A stretch of DNA of 64,000 nt from Lysobacterales bacterium. GTDB lineage: Bacteria > Pseudomonadota > Gammaproteobacteria > Xanthomonadales > Rhodanobacteraceae. This document shows positions 1-8,808 of the stretch, piece after piece. The DNA lies in contig JADKJL010000012.1 in NCBI GenBank assembly GCA_016721015.1, positions 124,001 to 188,000 on the forward strand. Reading direction: 5' to 3'. The position numbers were made by a program, and so were the translations under genes. The first letter of the stretch is position 1. Every line of letters begins with the position of its first letter. A model generated the notes under the pieces. The model did no database searches, had not been told where the DNA came from, and saw only the letters and a program-made list of their open reading frames with translations.

Positions 1-1894
1 ATTCGCCGATGCGGCAGGCGTCCGCCTGGAGTTGAACCCGCTCAGGCTCGCCGCTCTCGACTCGCGCTTCGGGGAATGCCCGATGCACCGCGTCGGCACC
101 GCCGGCATGATCGCTGTCGCCATGGCTGATGATCATGCGTTCGAGTCGATCGACGCCGAGTGCGTGAAGCGACGGAATGACCACCGCATCACCGATATCG
201 AAACCACTCGGGTAGCGCGGCCCCGCATCGTAGAGCAGCGTGTGCTCCCCGGTTCGCACGAAGATCGACAGGCCCTGGCCGACATCGAACACCCACACCT
301 CGAACTCGCCTTGTCCATGCACTGTCCGCACTGGAATCAACAACGGAATCAGCAAGACGAGTCCAAGCGGCCGCGCCGGAAAACCACGTGGCAACAGACA
401 CCAGGCAATTCCGCCCATGGCGAGGACAAAAGCCCAGAGCGGCGCGGCGGCAAAATAGACCTGGGCCGAGGGCAGCGCTGCCATCCACTGCATGAGACTC
501 CAGATCAGCCGCAACAGGACATCGGCCAGATCGAGCAAGGGCCCGCCAATCATCGGCAGATCGACGATCAACAGGCTTCCGGCGACGGTCGGCGGAACCA
601 CCAGAAAACTCACCCAGGGCACGGCGATGAGGTTCGCGATCGGGCCGATCAGTGAACCCTGACCGAAGAACCAGACCGTCATCGGCAACAGGGCAAGACT
701 CAGGACCAGCTGCAATCTCGGCATTTCCCGCCACAACGCACGCGCTTCGCCAGTCGGCCGGGTAATCGAAAGGAGCACAGCGACGCCGAAAAACGACAAC
801 CAGAAACCCGCGGAAAGCACCGCCAGCGGATTCTGGATGACGATCACGGTCGCCGCCAATGCCAGCGCCTGCGCAACCGAACTGCCCCGACGCGCGTAGC
901 GGGCGAGCATGGCAATGGCGATCATCAGCAAGGTGCGAATGGTCGCCACGCCCATGCCCGCCAGCATTCCGTAACCGAATGCACAAGCCATCGCCACCGG
1001 CGCTTCGAGCAGCGGGCCCGGAATGCGCAAGGTCACACGCGGCCAGCCTTTCCAGAATCCGCGCGCGAGCAAGGCACCAAACGCGGCAAACATGCCGACA
1101 TGCAAGCCCGAAATCGCAATCAGGTGACCGATCCCGGTGGCCCGGAGCACCTGCCAGTCGGCGTCCGCGATTCCGTGCTGGTCGCCAACGGCCAGAGCGC
1201 GCAACAAGCCACCCGAGGTTCCTCCGGCAAAGCGTTGCTCGATCGAGTGGGCGATCGCCTGACGCCAGCCGTCGATGCAGACGCCGCTGGCTGGCGCAAG
1301 CTCCTGGTTTTCAGGGCCACTGCGAACATAACCCACGGCAACCACGCCCGCTTGAACCGCGCCGCGCTCGCTGTCGTAACCACCGGGATTGACCAGCCCG
1401 CGTGGCGGACGCAAACGCAAACGAAGCTTCCAGCGCGAGCACGGCGCCAGATCGGGCGCATCGTCATACCAGTTCAGGCGCGAGGTGCCGCCCAGCGCAA
1501 CCTTCTCGCCATCGAGCATGGCCGATTCAATGTTGAACTCGAAACGCGCATTGTGGTTTTCGACGTTGGGCAAACCGCGAACCGTGCCGATCGCCTCGAA
1601 ATCCCGCCCATGCAGATCCGATGGCAGACGCGCGTCAAGCGCACTGCCCGCACAAGCCAGCGTCCAGGCAAATCCCAGGGCAAACCAGACCGGCGCCCGG
1701 CAAGTCGTACGCACGAACAGCAGGAGAACTGCCAACCCAGCCAGCGAAAGCGAAGTCCAGCCGGGAGGAAGACTCGGCAGCAACTGCACGGCCACTGCGC
1801 CGGCGAGCAGCGCAACGGCGCGAAATGGAGTCAGCCGCGGCAGGCCGAATCGCGGAGTCGCAAGTCCGCTTATCCACCCCACGCCCGGCACCAT
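1..1894 (-). CDS. comEC: ComEC/Rec2 DNA uptake channel, 3' end outside window
   Basis: Inner-membrane channel that takes transforming single-stranded DNA into the cytoplasm. The frame is open from an ATG at 1894 to the window edge, about 631 codons, so the last 100-200 residues expected for this family are missing. The N-terminus is a run of hydrophobic helices (AVALLAGAVAVQLL, LSLAGLAVLLLFV) followed by a soluble stretch typical of the N-terminal ComEC domain. Near residue 590 the motif SHGDSDHAGG marks the start of the metallo-beta-lactamase-like C-terminal domain. It starts 6 nt after the lolD stop, so it is probably co-transcribed with lolC-lolD, an arrangement I recall from xanthomonads. 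Family assignment is firm; activity of the truncated domain cannot be judged. Confidence 0.9.
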   Translation of the reverse strand, partial: MVPGVGWISGLATPRFGLPRLTPFRAVALLAGAVAVQLLPSLPPGWTSLSLAGLAVLLLFVRTTCRAPVWFALGFAWTLACAGSALDARLPSDLHGRDFEAIGTVRGLPNVENHNARFEFNIESAMLDGEKVALGGTSRLNWYDDAPDLAPCSRWKLRLRLRPPRGLVNPGGYDSERGAVQAGVVAVGYVRSGPENQELAPASGVCIDGWRQAIAHSIEQRFAGGTSGGLLRALAVGDQHGIADADWQVLRATGIGHLIAISGLHVGMFAAFGALLARGFWKGWPRVTLRIPGPLLEAPVAMACAFGYGMLAGMGVATIRTLLMIAIAMLARYARRGSSVAQALALAATVIVIQNPLAVLSAGFWLSFFGVAVLLSITRPTGEARALWREMPRLQLVLSLALLPMTVWFFGQGSLIGPIANLIAVPWVSFLVVPPTVAGSLLIVDLPMIGGPLLDLADVLLRLIWSLMQWMAALPSAQVYFAAAPLWAFVLAMGGIAWCLLPRGFPARPLGLVLLIPLLIPVRTVHGQGEFEVWVFDVGQGLSIFVRTGEHTLLYDAGPRYPSGFDIGDAVVIPSLHALGVDRLERMIISHGDSDHAGGADAVHRAFPEARVESGEPERVQLQADACRIGE

Positions 1895-1900
1895 ACGCGC

Positions 1901-2644
1901 TCACCCGGCACACAATGGGTGGGCCTTGTCCAACTCATGCAGGACGCCACCGCGCAGTTCAAGCATGCGATCCATGCGCGCGGCGAGGCCACGGTCGTGG
2001 GTGACCAGAATCAGGGCGGTGCCGATTTCGCGATTGAGCTCGAGCATCATTTCATAGACCTGTGCCGCGTTCGCCTCGTCGAGATTGCCGGTCGGCTCGT
2101 CGCCGAGCACGCAGGCCGGTCGTGTGACCAATGCGCGTGCCACCGCCGCGCGCTGGCGCTCGCCGCCACTGAGTTCACCGGGCTTGTGCGCGATGCGCGC
2201 GGCCAGGCCGACCCGACCGAGCAAGTCGGTGGCCAGGTCGCGCGCTTTCGCAATCGGCGTGCCACGGATCAGCAAGGGCATGCAGACATTCTCCAGCGCG
2301 GTGAACTCGGGCAGCAGGTGATGGAACTGATAAATAAAACCGAGCGAGCGGTTGCGCAACTCGCCACGTGCACGATCGGACAACCGCGACATGGTCTGGC
2401 CTTCGACTTCGACCTCGCCGCCGGTCGCCGTGTCGAGGCCGCCGAGGATATGCAGCAAGGTGCTCTTGCCCGTACCCGATGCGCCGACGATCGAGACGGT
2501 TTCGCCACGTCGGACACTGAAACTGACGTCATGCAGGACATCGGTGCGCAGATCACCTTCCTTGTAGATCTTGGCGACCTTGTTCGCGCGCAGGACGATT
2601 TCGGCTGGTTTCGCCGCAACGGATTTCATGATCGACTCACTCAT
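1901..2644 (-). CDS. lolD: LolD, lipoprotein-releasing ABC transporter ATPase
   Basis: ATPase of the LolCDE complex, which extracts outer-membrane lipoproteins from the inner membrane and hands them to LolA. All ABC motifs are visible in 247 residues: Walker A GASGTGKST near residue 54, signature LSGGERQR, Walker B CVLGDEPTGNL and the switch His in LVTHD. The chosen ATG lies inside the last codons of the permease gene (8-bp overlap), showing translational coupling; a second ATG five codons later (2629) has a better purine-rich spacer and may be the true start. Length and motifs fit LolD rather than the related MacB-type ATPases. Confidence 0.93.
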   Translation of the reverse strand: MSESIMKSVAAKPAEIVLRANKVAKIYKEGDLRTDVLHDVSFSVRRGETVSIVGASGTGKSTLLHILGGLDTATGGEVEVEGQTMSRLSDRARGELRNRSLGFIYQFHHLLPEFTALENVCMPLLIRGTPIAKARDLATDLLGRVGLAARIAHKPGELSGGERQRAAVARALVTRPACVLGDEPTGNLDEANAAQVYEMMLELNREIGTALILVTHDRGLAARMDRMLELRGGVLHELDKAHPLCAG

Positions 2645-3878
2645 AGCGAAGTGCCGCCGCAGGCTGGATCCGCGCCGCCCGCCAGGCCGGATACAGCGTG
2701 GCGAAAACGCAGAACAGGAACGCGGTCAAGGTGATCCAGCCGACATCGCTCCATTGCAGATCCGACGGCAGCTCGCTGATGTAGTAGACATCGGCGGAAA
2801 GGAAGGTCACGTTGAAAGTCCGCTCGATCCAGTGCACGAGAGAGGATAGATTCAACGAAAGCAGCACGCCAAAGCCAACCCCAAGAAAGATGCCAAGCGT
2901 GCCGACCAACACGCCCTGCACCATGAACACACCCATGATGCTGAGCGGACTCTGTCCCAGGGTGCGCAGGATCGCAATATCGGCCTGCTTGTCGGTGACC
3001 AGCATGACCAAGGTGGAAACGAGGTTGAATGCGGCCACTGCCACGATCAGGGAAAGAATGAGGAACATGACCTTTTTCTCCATGGCGATGGCCTTGAAGA
3101 AATTGCTGTGCCCCTGCATCCAATCCGAGACCCGATAAGCCTGACCGAGCTGGCCGGACAGGTCACGCGCCACGCTGTAGGCGAGGAACATGTCGTCGAG
3201 GCGCAGTCGGATCCCGGTCGGGCCATCAAGGCGATACAGGGTTTGCGCATCCTGCATGTGCACGACCGCCAACGCACCGTCGTATTCCTGCATGCCGACC
3301 TCGAAGATGCCGCTGACCTTGAAACGCTTGAAGCGCGGCTGCACACCGACCGGCGAAGTACTGACCTCGGGCGTGATCACGGTGGCGAAATCGCCGACGC
3401 GGGCGCCCAGCTTCATCGCCAACTCGCTGCCGAGAATGATGTTGAAACTGCCGGGCTTGAGATCATCGAGATGACCTTCGACCATCTTGCGGTCGATCTC
3501 GGAAACCTTCGGCTCGTAATCGGGCAGCACGCCGCGCACGATCGCCCCGGAGACACGCTCGCCCTGCAGCATCGCCTCGCGCTCAACATACGGCGCGGCA
3601 CCGAGCACATGCGGATTGGTCTCGGCGCGCTGCAACGCGACCGGCCACTCGCGAATGCTTTCATCGACGCCTTCGACCGTGGCGTGCGCAACCATGCCGA
3701 GGATGCGGTCTTTCAATTCCTTGTCGAAACCGTTCATCACCGAGATCACCGTGATCAACGCCGTCACACCCACCGCGATGCCGAGGATCGACACCAGCGA
3801 GATGAACGAGATGAAGTGGTTGCGACGCTTGGCCCGCGTGTAACGCAGGCCAATGAAGAATTCGAGCGGTCGGAACAT
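2637..3878 (-). CDS. lolC: LolC/LolE-type lipoprotein-releasing permease
   Basis: Membrane subunit of the Lol lipoprotein exporter, 413 residues. The N-terminus (FRPLEFFIGLRYTRAKRR) followed by a long helix, a large periplasmic domain of about 220 residues, and three C-terminal helices is the classical LolC/LolE/FtsX-like layout. Only one permease gene precedes lolD, so this may be a merged LolC/E (sometimes called LolF) that forms a homodimer; that is inference because a second permease could lie elsewhere. The stop overlaps the lolD start. The ATG at 3878 gives a normal N-terminus for the family. Confidence 0.92.
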   Translation of the reverse strand: MFRPLEFFIGLRYTRAKRRNHFISFISLVSILGIAVGVTALITVISVMNGFDKELKDRILGMVAHATVEGVDESIREWPVALQRAETNPHVLGAAPYVEREAMLQGERVSGAIVRGVLPDYEPKVSEIDRKMVEGHLDDLKPGSFNIILGSELAMKLGARVGDFATVITPEVSTSPVGVQPRFKRFKVSGIFEVGMQEYDGALAVVHMQDAQTLYRLDGPTGIRLRLDDMFLAYSVARDLSGQLGQAYRVSDWMQGHSNFFKAIAMEKKVMFLILSLIVAVAAFNLVSTLVMLVTDKQADIAILRTLGQSPLSIMGVFMVQGVLVGTLGIFLGVGFGVLLSLNLSSLVHWIERTFNVTFLSADVYYISELPSDLQWSDVGWITLTAFLFCVFATLYPAWRAARIQPAAALRYE

Positions 3879-3986
3879 GCCGGATTTCGATCCCTGGTAA
3901 GCGCAGCAATGACGGGCGCGTCCATGACGGACAGCGCAGAACGGGAAGAGTGCCGGAAGCGGGGCGATTCCGGCAAGGCGTGAGGC

Positions 3987-4424
3987 TCAGGTGGCGCTCG
4001 TGGGCAACGCCGAATCCTTGCTGGCGGCGACGACAAGCTGGAGCCGCCTGCGCAAATCCGCGTCGCTATTGTCCGGGGTCAGCACGAAGCGTTGAACCGC
4101 ACCTGCGTCCTTGCGAAAGCCCAGCACGACCAGGAACCCACGGTGTACATGGTCAGCCAACCTGACTGGAGATTCCAGACCCTCCATGTCGACCAGCAGC
4201 CAGCCGGCAGCGCCACGCGCAATGCGCACGGTCGCCGCCCGCCAATGGCGCCTCAAAGCGAGAATGCCGTAGCCGAAAGCAGACGGCGTCAGCAGCAGCT
4301 TCAGCGCGATAGGGAGGTCGCTCGCCAGGATCGCGACCATGGCCAGCACAGTCATGCTGACGATGGCGATCGCGACGCCACGACACGGCCGGTAGTCAAA
4401 CGCGATGGTGGGTGCGGATTTCAT
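3987..4424 (-). CDS. YgfX/CptA-like small membrane protein
   Basis: A 145-residue protein with two adjacent hydrophobic helices (VAIAIVSMTVLAMVAILA and a following segment around IALKLLLTPSAFGYGIL) and a soluble C-terminal half. This layout and the position directly after sdhE match YgfX (CptA), the partner of SdhE (CptB) in Enterobacteria, where it has been described as an inner-membrane protein of a pair first proposed as toxin-antitoxin. The ATG at 4424 lies inside the sdhE reading frame (29-bp overlap); upstream in-frame starts give an arginine-rich non-family N-terminus and were rejected. Function is assigned by position and layout, not by catalytic residues. Confidence 0.7.
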   Translation of the reverse strand: MKSAPTIAFDYRPCRGVAIAIVSMTVLAMVAILASDLPIALKLLLTPSAFGYGILALRRHWRAATVRIARGAAGWLLVDMEGLESPVRLADHVHRGFLVVLGFRKDAGAVQRFVLTPDNSDADLRRRLQLVVAASKDSALPTSAT

Positions 4425-4677
4425 CGATGACCGCCGCCTGTCGCGAATCCGCCGGTGCGCCCTGGCCGAGCAGCCAGTCCCATAGCTGGGGATCCTGTTG
4501 TTCGAGCAACGCCGCAAAACCCTGGCGCAGTTCGATTGACACAGAGGCATGGCGCTCATCCAGCCACCAACCAAGCAACTGGTCGAGTTCGCGCGTACCT
4601 CGACGGCAACGCCAGCGCAGGCGCTTGAGGTCGGCGTCCATCTCCGGCGCAGAGGTTTCCACGAGTTCGCCGCTCAA
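4396..4677 (-). CDS. sdhE: SdhE, succinate dehydrogenase flavinylation factor
   Basis: A 93-residue member of the SdhE/Sdh5 family that promotes covalent attachment of FAD to SdhA. The conserved elements are present: RLRWRCRRGTRELDQLL carries the family RGxxE-type motif (RRGTRELD), and the C-terminal half has the DPQLWDWL motif. It overlaps the sdhB stop by 4 bp and the ygfX start, so it is translated as part of the succinate dehydrogenase operon. The operon position next to its client is typical for gammaproteobacteria. Confidence 0.92.
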   Translation of the reverse strand: MSGELVETSAPEMDADLKRLRWRCRRGTRELDQLLGWWLDERHASVSIELRQGFAALLEQQDPQLWDWLLGQGAPADSRQAAVIDEIRTHHRV

Positions 4678-5457
4678 GCGCGCCGTTCGACCATCAGCTT
4701 CTTGATCTCGGCAATCGCCTTGGCCGGGTTGAGGCCCTTGGGGCAGGTGCGCGTGCAGTTCATGATCGTGTGGCAGCGGTACAAACGGAACGGATCCTCG
4801 AGTGCATCGAGACGCTCGCCGGTATCCTCATCGCGGCTGTCGACGATCCATCGATAGGCCTGCAACAGGATGGCCGGGCCAAGATAGCGGTCGCCATTCC
4901 ACCAGTAGCTTGGGCAAGCCGTCGAGCAGCAGGCGCAGAGGATGCATTCGTACAACCCATCGAGCTTGGCCCGATCCGGTTTCGATTGCAGGCGTTCCTT
5001 CGGCGGTGCCGCGCTTTGCGTGCGCAGCCACGGCTTGATCGAGGCGTACTGCGCATAGAAATGCGTCATGTCGGGAACCAGATCCTTGACCACGGACATG
5101 TGCGGCAGCGGATAGATCGGCACATCGCCCTTGGAGCAATCCTCGATCGCCTTGGTGCAGGCCAGCGTATTCGTGCCATCGATGTTCATCGCGCATGAAC
5201 CGCAGATGCCTTCGCGACACGAGCGGCGGAAGGTCAGGGTCGGATCGATCTCGTTCTTGATCTTGATCAGCGCGTCGAGAACCATCGGTCCGCACGTCGC
5301 CAGATCAACCTCATAGGTGTCGATGCGCGGATTGGCGCCGTCATCCGGGCTCCAGCGATAGACGCGGAACTCGCGCACGTTCTTCGCGCCCAGGCTTGGC
5401 CGCAAAGCGCTTGCCCTGCTGGATCTTTGAATTCTTTGGAAGTGCAAATTCAGCCAT
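4674..5457 (-). CDS. sdhB: SdhB, succinate dehydrogenase iron-sulfur subunit (1-nt frameshift near the 5' end)
   Basis: Electron-transfer subunit of complex II. The three Fe-S cluster regions are intact: CREGICGSC...C for [2Fe-2S], CILCACCSTACP for [4Fe-4S] and CHTIMNCTRTCPKG for [3Fe-4S]. The expected N-terminus starts at ATG 5457 (MAEFALPKNSKIQQGKRFAAK) but that frame leaves the conserved sequence at about 5393, where one extra base (GC duplicated in the stretch ccaggcttgg) shifts it. The remaining 250 residues lie in another frame. With the extra base removed the gene encodes 260 residues, the normal length. A TTG at 5462 in the shifted frame is an artefact. Since the operon is otherwise intact, a sequencing error is the simplest explanation. 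Confidence 0.88.
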
Positions 5458-5578
5458 GACAAGTCATCTCCGAGCGAACCACGCGTGGTATCCGCAAAAA
5501 AAGCAATTCAACAGCAATCCAGTTCGGAAGTTGCAGGAGTCCCATCACGGGCGGGCCCTTGCGCAATGTGAACCAGTT

Positions 5579-5607
5579 GCATCGCGCCTGAAGGCGCTTC
5601 CTACGAC
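5579..5607. repeat. Half-copy of the dispersed palindromic repeat
   Basis: Reads GCATCGCGCCTGAAGGCGC followed by TTCCTACGAC. Only one arm-pair is present. The core stem here is GCGCC/GGCGC instead of the common GCGGC/GCCGC, a paired change that keeps the hairpin. Confidence 0.7.
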
Positions 5608-5667
5608 AGAGCCGACGAACTCCGGGCGGGACTGAAACACGTCCCAACAAAGCGTATCTTGCCCTTC

Positions 5668-5713
5668 CCGCTAACCGCTAACCGCTAACCGCTAACCGCT
5701 TTTCCGCTAACCA
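5668..5713. repeat. Short tandem repeat of CCGCTAA
   Basis: Four perfect CCGCTAA heptamers in a row, then an interrupted further copy (CCGCTTTTCCGCTAA), immediately after the sdhA stop codon and before sdhB. The rest of the 255-bp gap between sdhA and sdhB holds the palindrome half-copy and nothing else I can identify. Confidence 0.8.
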
Positions 5714-5717
5714 ACCA

Positions 5718-7508
5718 TCAATACACCCGCTTGGCCGGTGGAACCACCTCGACATCGTCGGTGAGCGTATGCATGTGCACCGGACGGAATTCAAAGCGGG
5801 TGGCACCCTTCTCGTCGACTTTGACCAGGGTGTGTTTCTGCCAGTTTTCATCGTCGCGATCGGGGAAGTCCTCGCGCGCATGCGCGCCGCGACTTTCCTT
5901 GCGCTGCTCGGCCGAGTTGATCGTCGCCACTGCATTGAACAGCAGATTCTGCAGTTCATAGGTTTCAATCAAATCCGAATTCCAGACCAGCGAGCGATCG
6001 CTGACTTTGACATCCTCGAAACTGCTGAACACCTTGGCCATTTTTTCACAGCCCTCAGCCAGTGTCTTTTGCGTGCGGAACACCGCCGCATCGGCTTGCA
6101 TCGTGCGCTGCATGTTGAGGCGGATTTCGGCGGTCGGTGAAGATCCATTCGCGTTGCGCAACTTGTCGAGGTGGGCCAGCGCCTTGTCGCAAGCCGACGA
6201 GGGAAGCCGTTTGTGCGCCGCACCCGACGTGATCGTCTTTGCGCAGCGGTTGGCCACGGCGCGGCCGAACACGACCAGATCGAGCAGCGAGTTGGAACCC
6301 AGTCGATTGGCGCCATGCACGGAAACGCAGGCAGCCTCGCCGATGGCGTACAGGCCCTGCACAATTTGTTCCGGATTCTCGCCAACCCTCTGCACGACTT
6401 CCCCGTGATAGTTGGTCGGAATGCCACCCATGTTGTAGTGCACCGTCGGCAGCACCGGAATCGGTTGCTTGGTCACATCCACATTGGCGAAGATGCGCGC
6501 GCTCTCGGCGATGCCGGGCAGCTTTTCGTTGATCACTTCGGGACCCAGATGGGTCAGGTCGAGCAGGAGGTGGTCCTTGTGCTCGCCGACACCGCGGCCT
6601 TCGCGGATCTCGATCGTCATCGAACGGCTGACCACATCGCGCGAGGCCAGGTCCTTGTAGTGCGGTGCGTAGCGTTCCATGAAGCGCTCACCGCTGGAAT
6701 TGCGCAGCATGCCGCCTTCGCCGCGCACGCCTTCGGTGATCAGGCAGCCCGCGCCATAGATGCCGGTGGGATGGAACTGGACGAACTCCATGTCCTGCAG
6801 GGCCAGGCCTGAGCGCAGCACGAGGCCGCCGCCGTCACCGGTGCAGGTATGCGCCGAGGTGGCACTGAAATAGGCCCGGCCGTAACCACCGGTGGCGAGC
6901 ACGACGCCGTGCCCACGGAACAGATGCAGGGTGCCTTCGGCCATGTCGAGGGCGAGCACGCCACGGCAAACGCCCTCCTCGTCCCAGATCAGGTCGAGGG
7001 CGAAATACTCGATCATGAAACGCGCATCGTGGGCGAGCGACTGCTGGTAAAGCGTGTGCAACATGGCGTGACCGGTGCGGTCGGCCGCCGCGCAGGTGCG
7101 CTCGGCAGGCGGGCCTTCACCGTATTTCGTCGTCATGCCGCCGAACGGGCGTTGATAGATCTTTCCGTCCTCGGTGCGCGAGAACGGCAGGCCGTAGTGC
7201 TCCAGCTCGATGATCGCGGCCGGAGCTTCCTTGCACATGTACTCGATCGCATCCTGATCGCCGAGCCAGTCGGAACCCTTGATCGTGTCGTAGTAGTGAT
7301 AACGCCAGTCATCGTCACCCATGTTGCCGAGTGCGGCCGAAATACCGCCTTGGGCAGCCACCGTATGCGAGCGTGTCGGAAACACCTTGGTGATGCAGAC
7401 CGTCTTCAAGCCCTTTTCAGCGAGACCGAAGGTTGCGCGCAACCCCGAACCACCGGCGCCGACGACAACCATGTCGTACTCATGTTCCTGGATCTTGTAT
7501 GCACTCAT
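5718..7508 (-). CDS. sdhA: SdhA, succinate dehydrogenase flavoprotein
   Basis: Catalytic flavoprotein of complex II, 596 residues, the usual length. Visible hallmarks are the FAD-binding VVVGAGGSGLRA near residue 15, the SHTVAAQGG segment containing the histidine that carries covalent FAD, the substrate-site RGEGGMLRN, and HGANRLGSNSLLDL. The C-terminus ends in the family's RPVHMHTLTDDVEVVPPAKRVY-type tail. It follows sdhD after 3 bp and precedes sdhB by a 260-bp gap that carries repeats, so sdhB may depend on readthrough across that gap. Confidence 0.97.
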   Translation of the reverse strand: MSAYKIQEHEYDMVVVGAGGSGLRATFGLAEKGLKTVCITKVFPTRSHTVAAQGGISAALGNMGDDDWRYHYYDTIKGSDWLGDQDAIEYMCKEAPAAIIELEHYGLPFSRTEDGKIYQRPFGGMTTKYGEGPPAERTCAAADRTGHAMLHTLYQQSLAHDARFMIEYFALDLIWDEEGVCRGVLALDMAEGTLHLFRGHGVVLATGGYGRAYFSATSAHTCTGDGGGLVLRSGLALQDMEFVQFHPTGIYGAGCLITEGVRGEGGMLRNSSGERFMERYAPHYKDLASRDVVSRSMTIEIREGRGVGEHKDHLLLDLTHLGPEVINEKLPGIAESARIFANVDVTKQPIPVLPTVHYNMGGIPTNYHGEVVQRVGENPEQIVQGLYAIGEAACVSVHGANRLGSNSLLDLVVFGRAVANRCAKTITSGAAHKRLPSSACDKALAHLDKLRNANGSSPTAEIRLNMQRTMQADAAVFRTQKTLAEGCEKMAKVFSSFEDVKVSDRSLVWNSDLIETYELQNLLFNAVATINSAEQRKESRGAHAREDFPDRDDENWQKHTLVKVDEKGATRFEFRPVHMHTLTDDVEVVPPAKRVY

Positions 7509-7511
7509 GCC

Positions 7512-7904
7512 TCATGCCCCCAATGCGATTCGAACCACGGCGAAGATGCTCGCCACGGCAGCGAGGACACAGACAAAGATCACCACAACCTGGAAAACCA
7601 TCGCCTTGCCGGGTGGATGGACGTAGTCTTCGATGACGACCTGCATGCCAAGCTGGCCATGCCAGAACATCGCGATAAGGAATGCGATCAACAGGATCGC
7701 ATTGACCGGATGGGCGACGGCAGCGCGTGCGCTCGCGTAATCGGAGCCGGCCAGACTCACCAGCAGCGCAACGAAATAGATCACCAGAACCAGCAAGGCG
7801 ATGGCGGTGATGCGCTGGATGATGAAGTGATGGGTGCCGTGCCTGGCCGAGCCAAGCCCGCGCGCATTCTTCAACGGTGCACGCATCGGATCAACGTGGT
7901 TCAT
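7512..7904 (-). CDS. sdhD: SdhD, succinate dehydrogenase membrane anchor
   Basis: A 130-residue membrane anchor with three helices: ITAIALLVLVIYFVALLV, VNAILLIAFLIAMFW and VFQVVVIFVCVLAAVASI. HGQLGMQVVIEDYVH contains the conserved His and the Asp-Tyr pair near the heme and quinone site. The start at 7904 was chosen because it gives the ATGA overlap with the sdhC stop and the usual short N-terminus; longer in-frame starts run back through sdhC. Confidence 0.93.
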   Translation of the reverse strand: MNHVDPMRAPLKNARGLGSARHGTHHFIIQRITAIALLVLVIYFVALLVSLAGSDYASARAAVAHPVNAILLIAFLIAMFWHGQLGMQVVIEDYVHPPGKAMVFQVVVIFVCVLAAVASIFAVVRIALGA

Positions 7905-8296
7905 GCGATTCCCCCGTAGTAATAGACCGCGGCCCAGACCAGGGCGGTCAGCACAAGACTTCCGATCACCGAGATCCAGCTGTTGCGCACGAACTGGTCG
8001 ATCGAATAACCCCAGCCGGCATCCTGGAGCAGATGCCGGATTCCGTTGAGCCAGTGGTAAGCGAGTGCCCATGTCCAGCCGAACAGGATCAGCAAGCCGA
8101 ACCAGGATGCGGCGAGCGCAGTGACGCACGACCAGGCATCTGCGCCTTGCGCAAGGGCAAGCAAGGCGGCGGCAATCAGCAGGCTGCCGACGACCAGGAT
8201 GATGCCGGTCGCACGATGCACGATCGAGGTGACCATCTGGATCTGCGGACGATAGACCTGCAGATGCGGGGACAACGGGCGAGCGGTGGGTGGCAT
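7901..8296 (-). CDS. sdhC: SdhC, succinate dehydrogenase cytochrome b556 subunit
   Basis: A 131-residue cytochrome b subunit. RPLSPHLQVYRPQIQMVTSI followed by VHRATG is the family signature for quinone-site Ser and Arg, and the second helix region HWLNGIRHLLQDAGWG carries the heme-ligand His. Three membrane helices are visible. The ATG at 8296 gives MPPTARPLSPH; the longer in-frame extension upstream is not conserved in character and includes no membrane or domain features. This is the first gene of the sdh run, 58 bp after the SDHAF4-like gene. Confidence 0.93.
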   Translation of the reverse strand: MPPTARPLSPHLQVYRPQIQMVTSIVHRATGIILVVGSLLIAAALLALAQGADAWSCVTALAASWFGLLILFGWTWALAYHWLNGIRHLLQDAGWGYSIDQFVRNSWISVIGSLVLTALVWAAVYYYGGIA

Positions 8297-8354
8297 GTGG
8301 CTGGCCTTGTGCGTTTGGCTGGCGTAACCGGAGGTTCGCAACCGGGATGGAATC

Positions 8355-8525
8355 CTAGAAATCGATGCAACGACCATTCTTCTCCCAATCGCCGTAGCGC
8401 GTGGGATCAAGTCCGCCACGGCCGCCAATTTCGGCGGGCCGTCCGTCACCGCGCATCGATTCCTCCGCTTGAGAGGGAGTGGCAGGTTGTGCTGCCGGGA
8501 CTGCGTCGGACTCGGGATTGGTCAT
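8355..8525 (-). CDS. DUF1674 / SDHAF4-like succinate dehydrogenase assembly factor
   Basis: A 56-residue protein ending in GGRGGLDPTRYGDWEKNGRC, the core motif of the DUF1674 family, then IDF. The mitochondrial member SDHAF4 chaperones flavinylated SdhA before SdhB joins it. The gene sits directly upstream of sdhC in the same direction, so with sdhE at the other end the operon is bracketed by two assembly factors. The start at 8525 (MTNPESDAV) follows a plausible spacer; an upstream in-frame ATG at 8645 adds an arginine-rich stretch with no family character. Confidence 0.85.
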   Translation of the reverse strand: MTNPESDAVPAAQPATPSQAEESMRGDGRPAEIGGRGGLDPTRYGDWEKNGRCIDF

Positions 8526-8808
8526 GGAGTGGGCTATGTGGTGTCGAAGCGTTTGCACAGGAGTCGGGACAAGCGCCAGGCGCAGCACCATCCCGGATCG
8601 TGAATGACCGCGCGAGGCAAGCCGGACGAAACGCTTCCTGCGCAACAGGGCGCAATCGCAGTCATGGAAATTTCTGCGACCAGACTGGCGAACAGCCGTG
8701 AAATCTTAATCCCCAGGGCGGATTCTGACAACCGCGTGCGCACTTGCGTCGATCCGATCAAGGTCGCATGTTGACGGCATCGACATCACCCGACGAGCCT
8801 CGACCACC

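Noticed and set aside
1100..2734. 544-codon plus-strand frame over comEC and lolD
   Set aside because: Opposite strand of two clear genes; composition is that of a GC-rich antisense frame with no domain.
5400..5462. TTG start at 5462 for a 262-residue SdhB
   Set aside because: Its first 28 residues are non-family sequence from the shifted frame; the ATG at 5457 gives the expected SdhB N-terminus.
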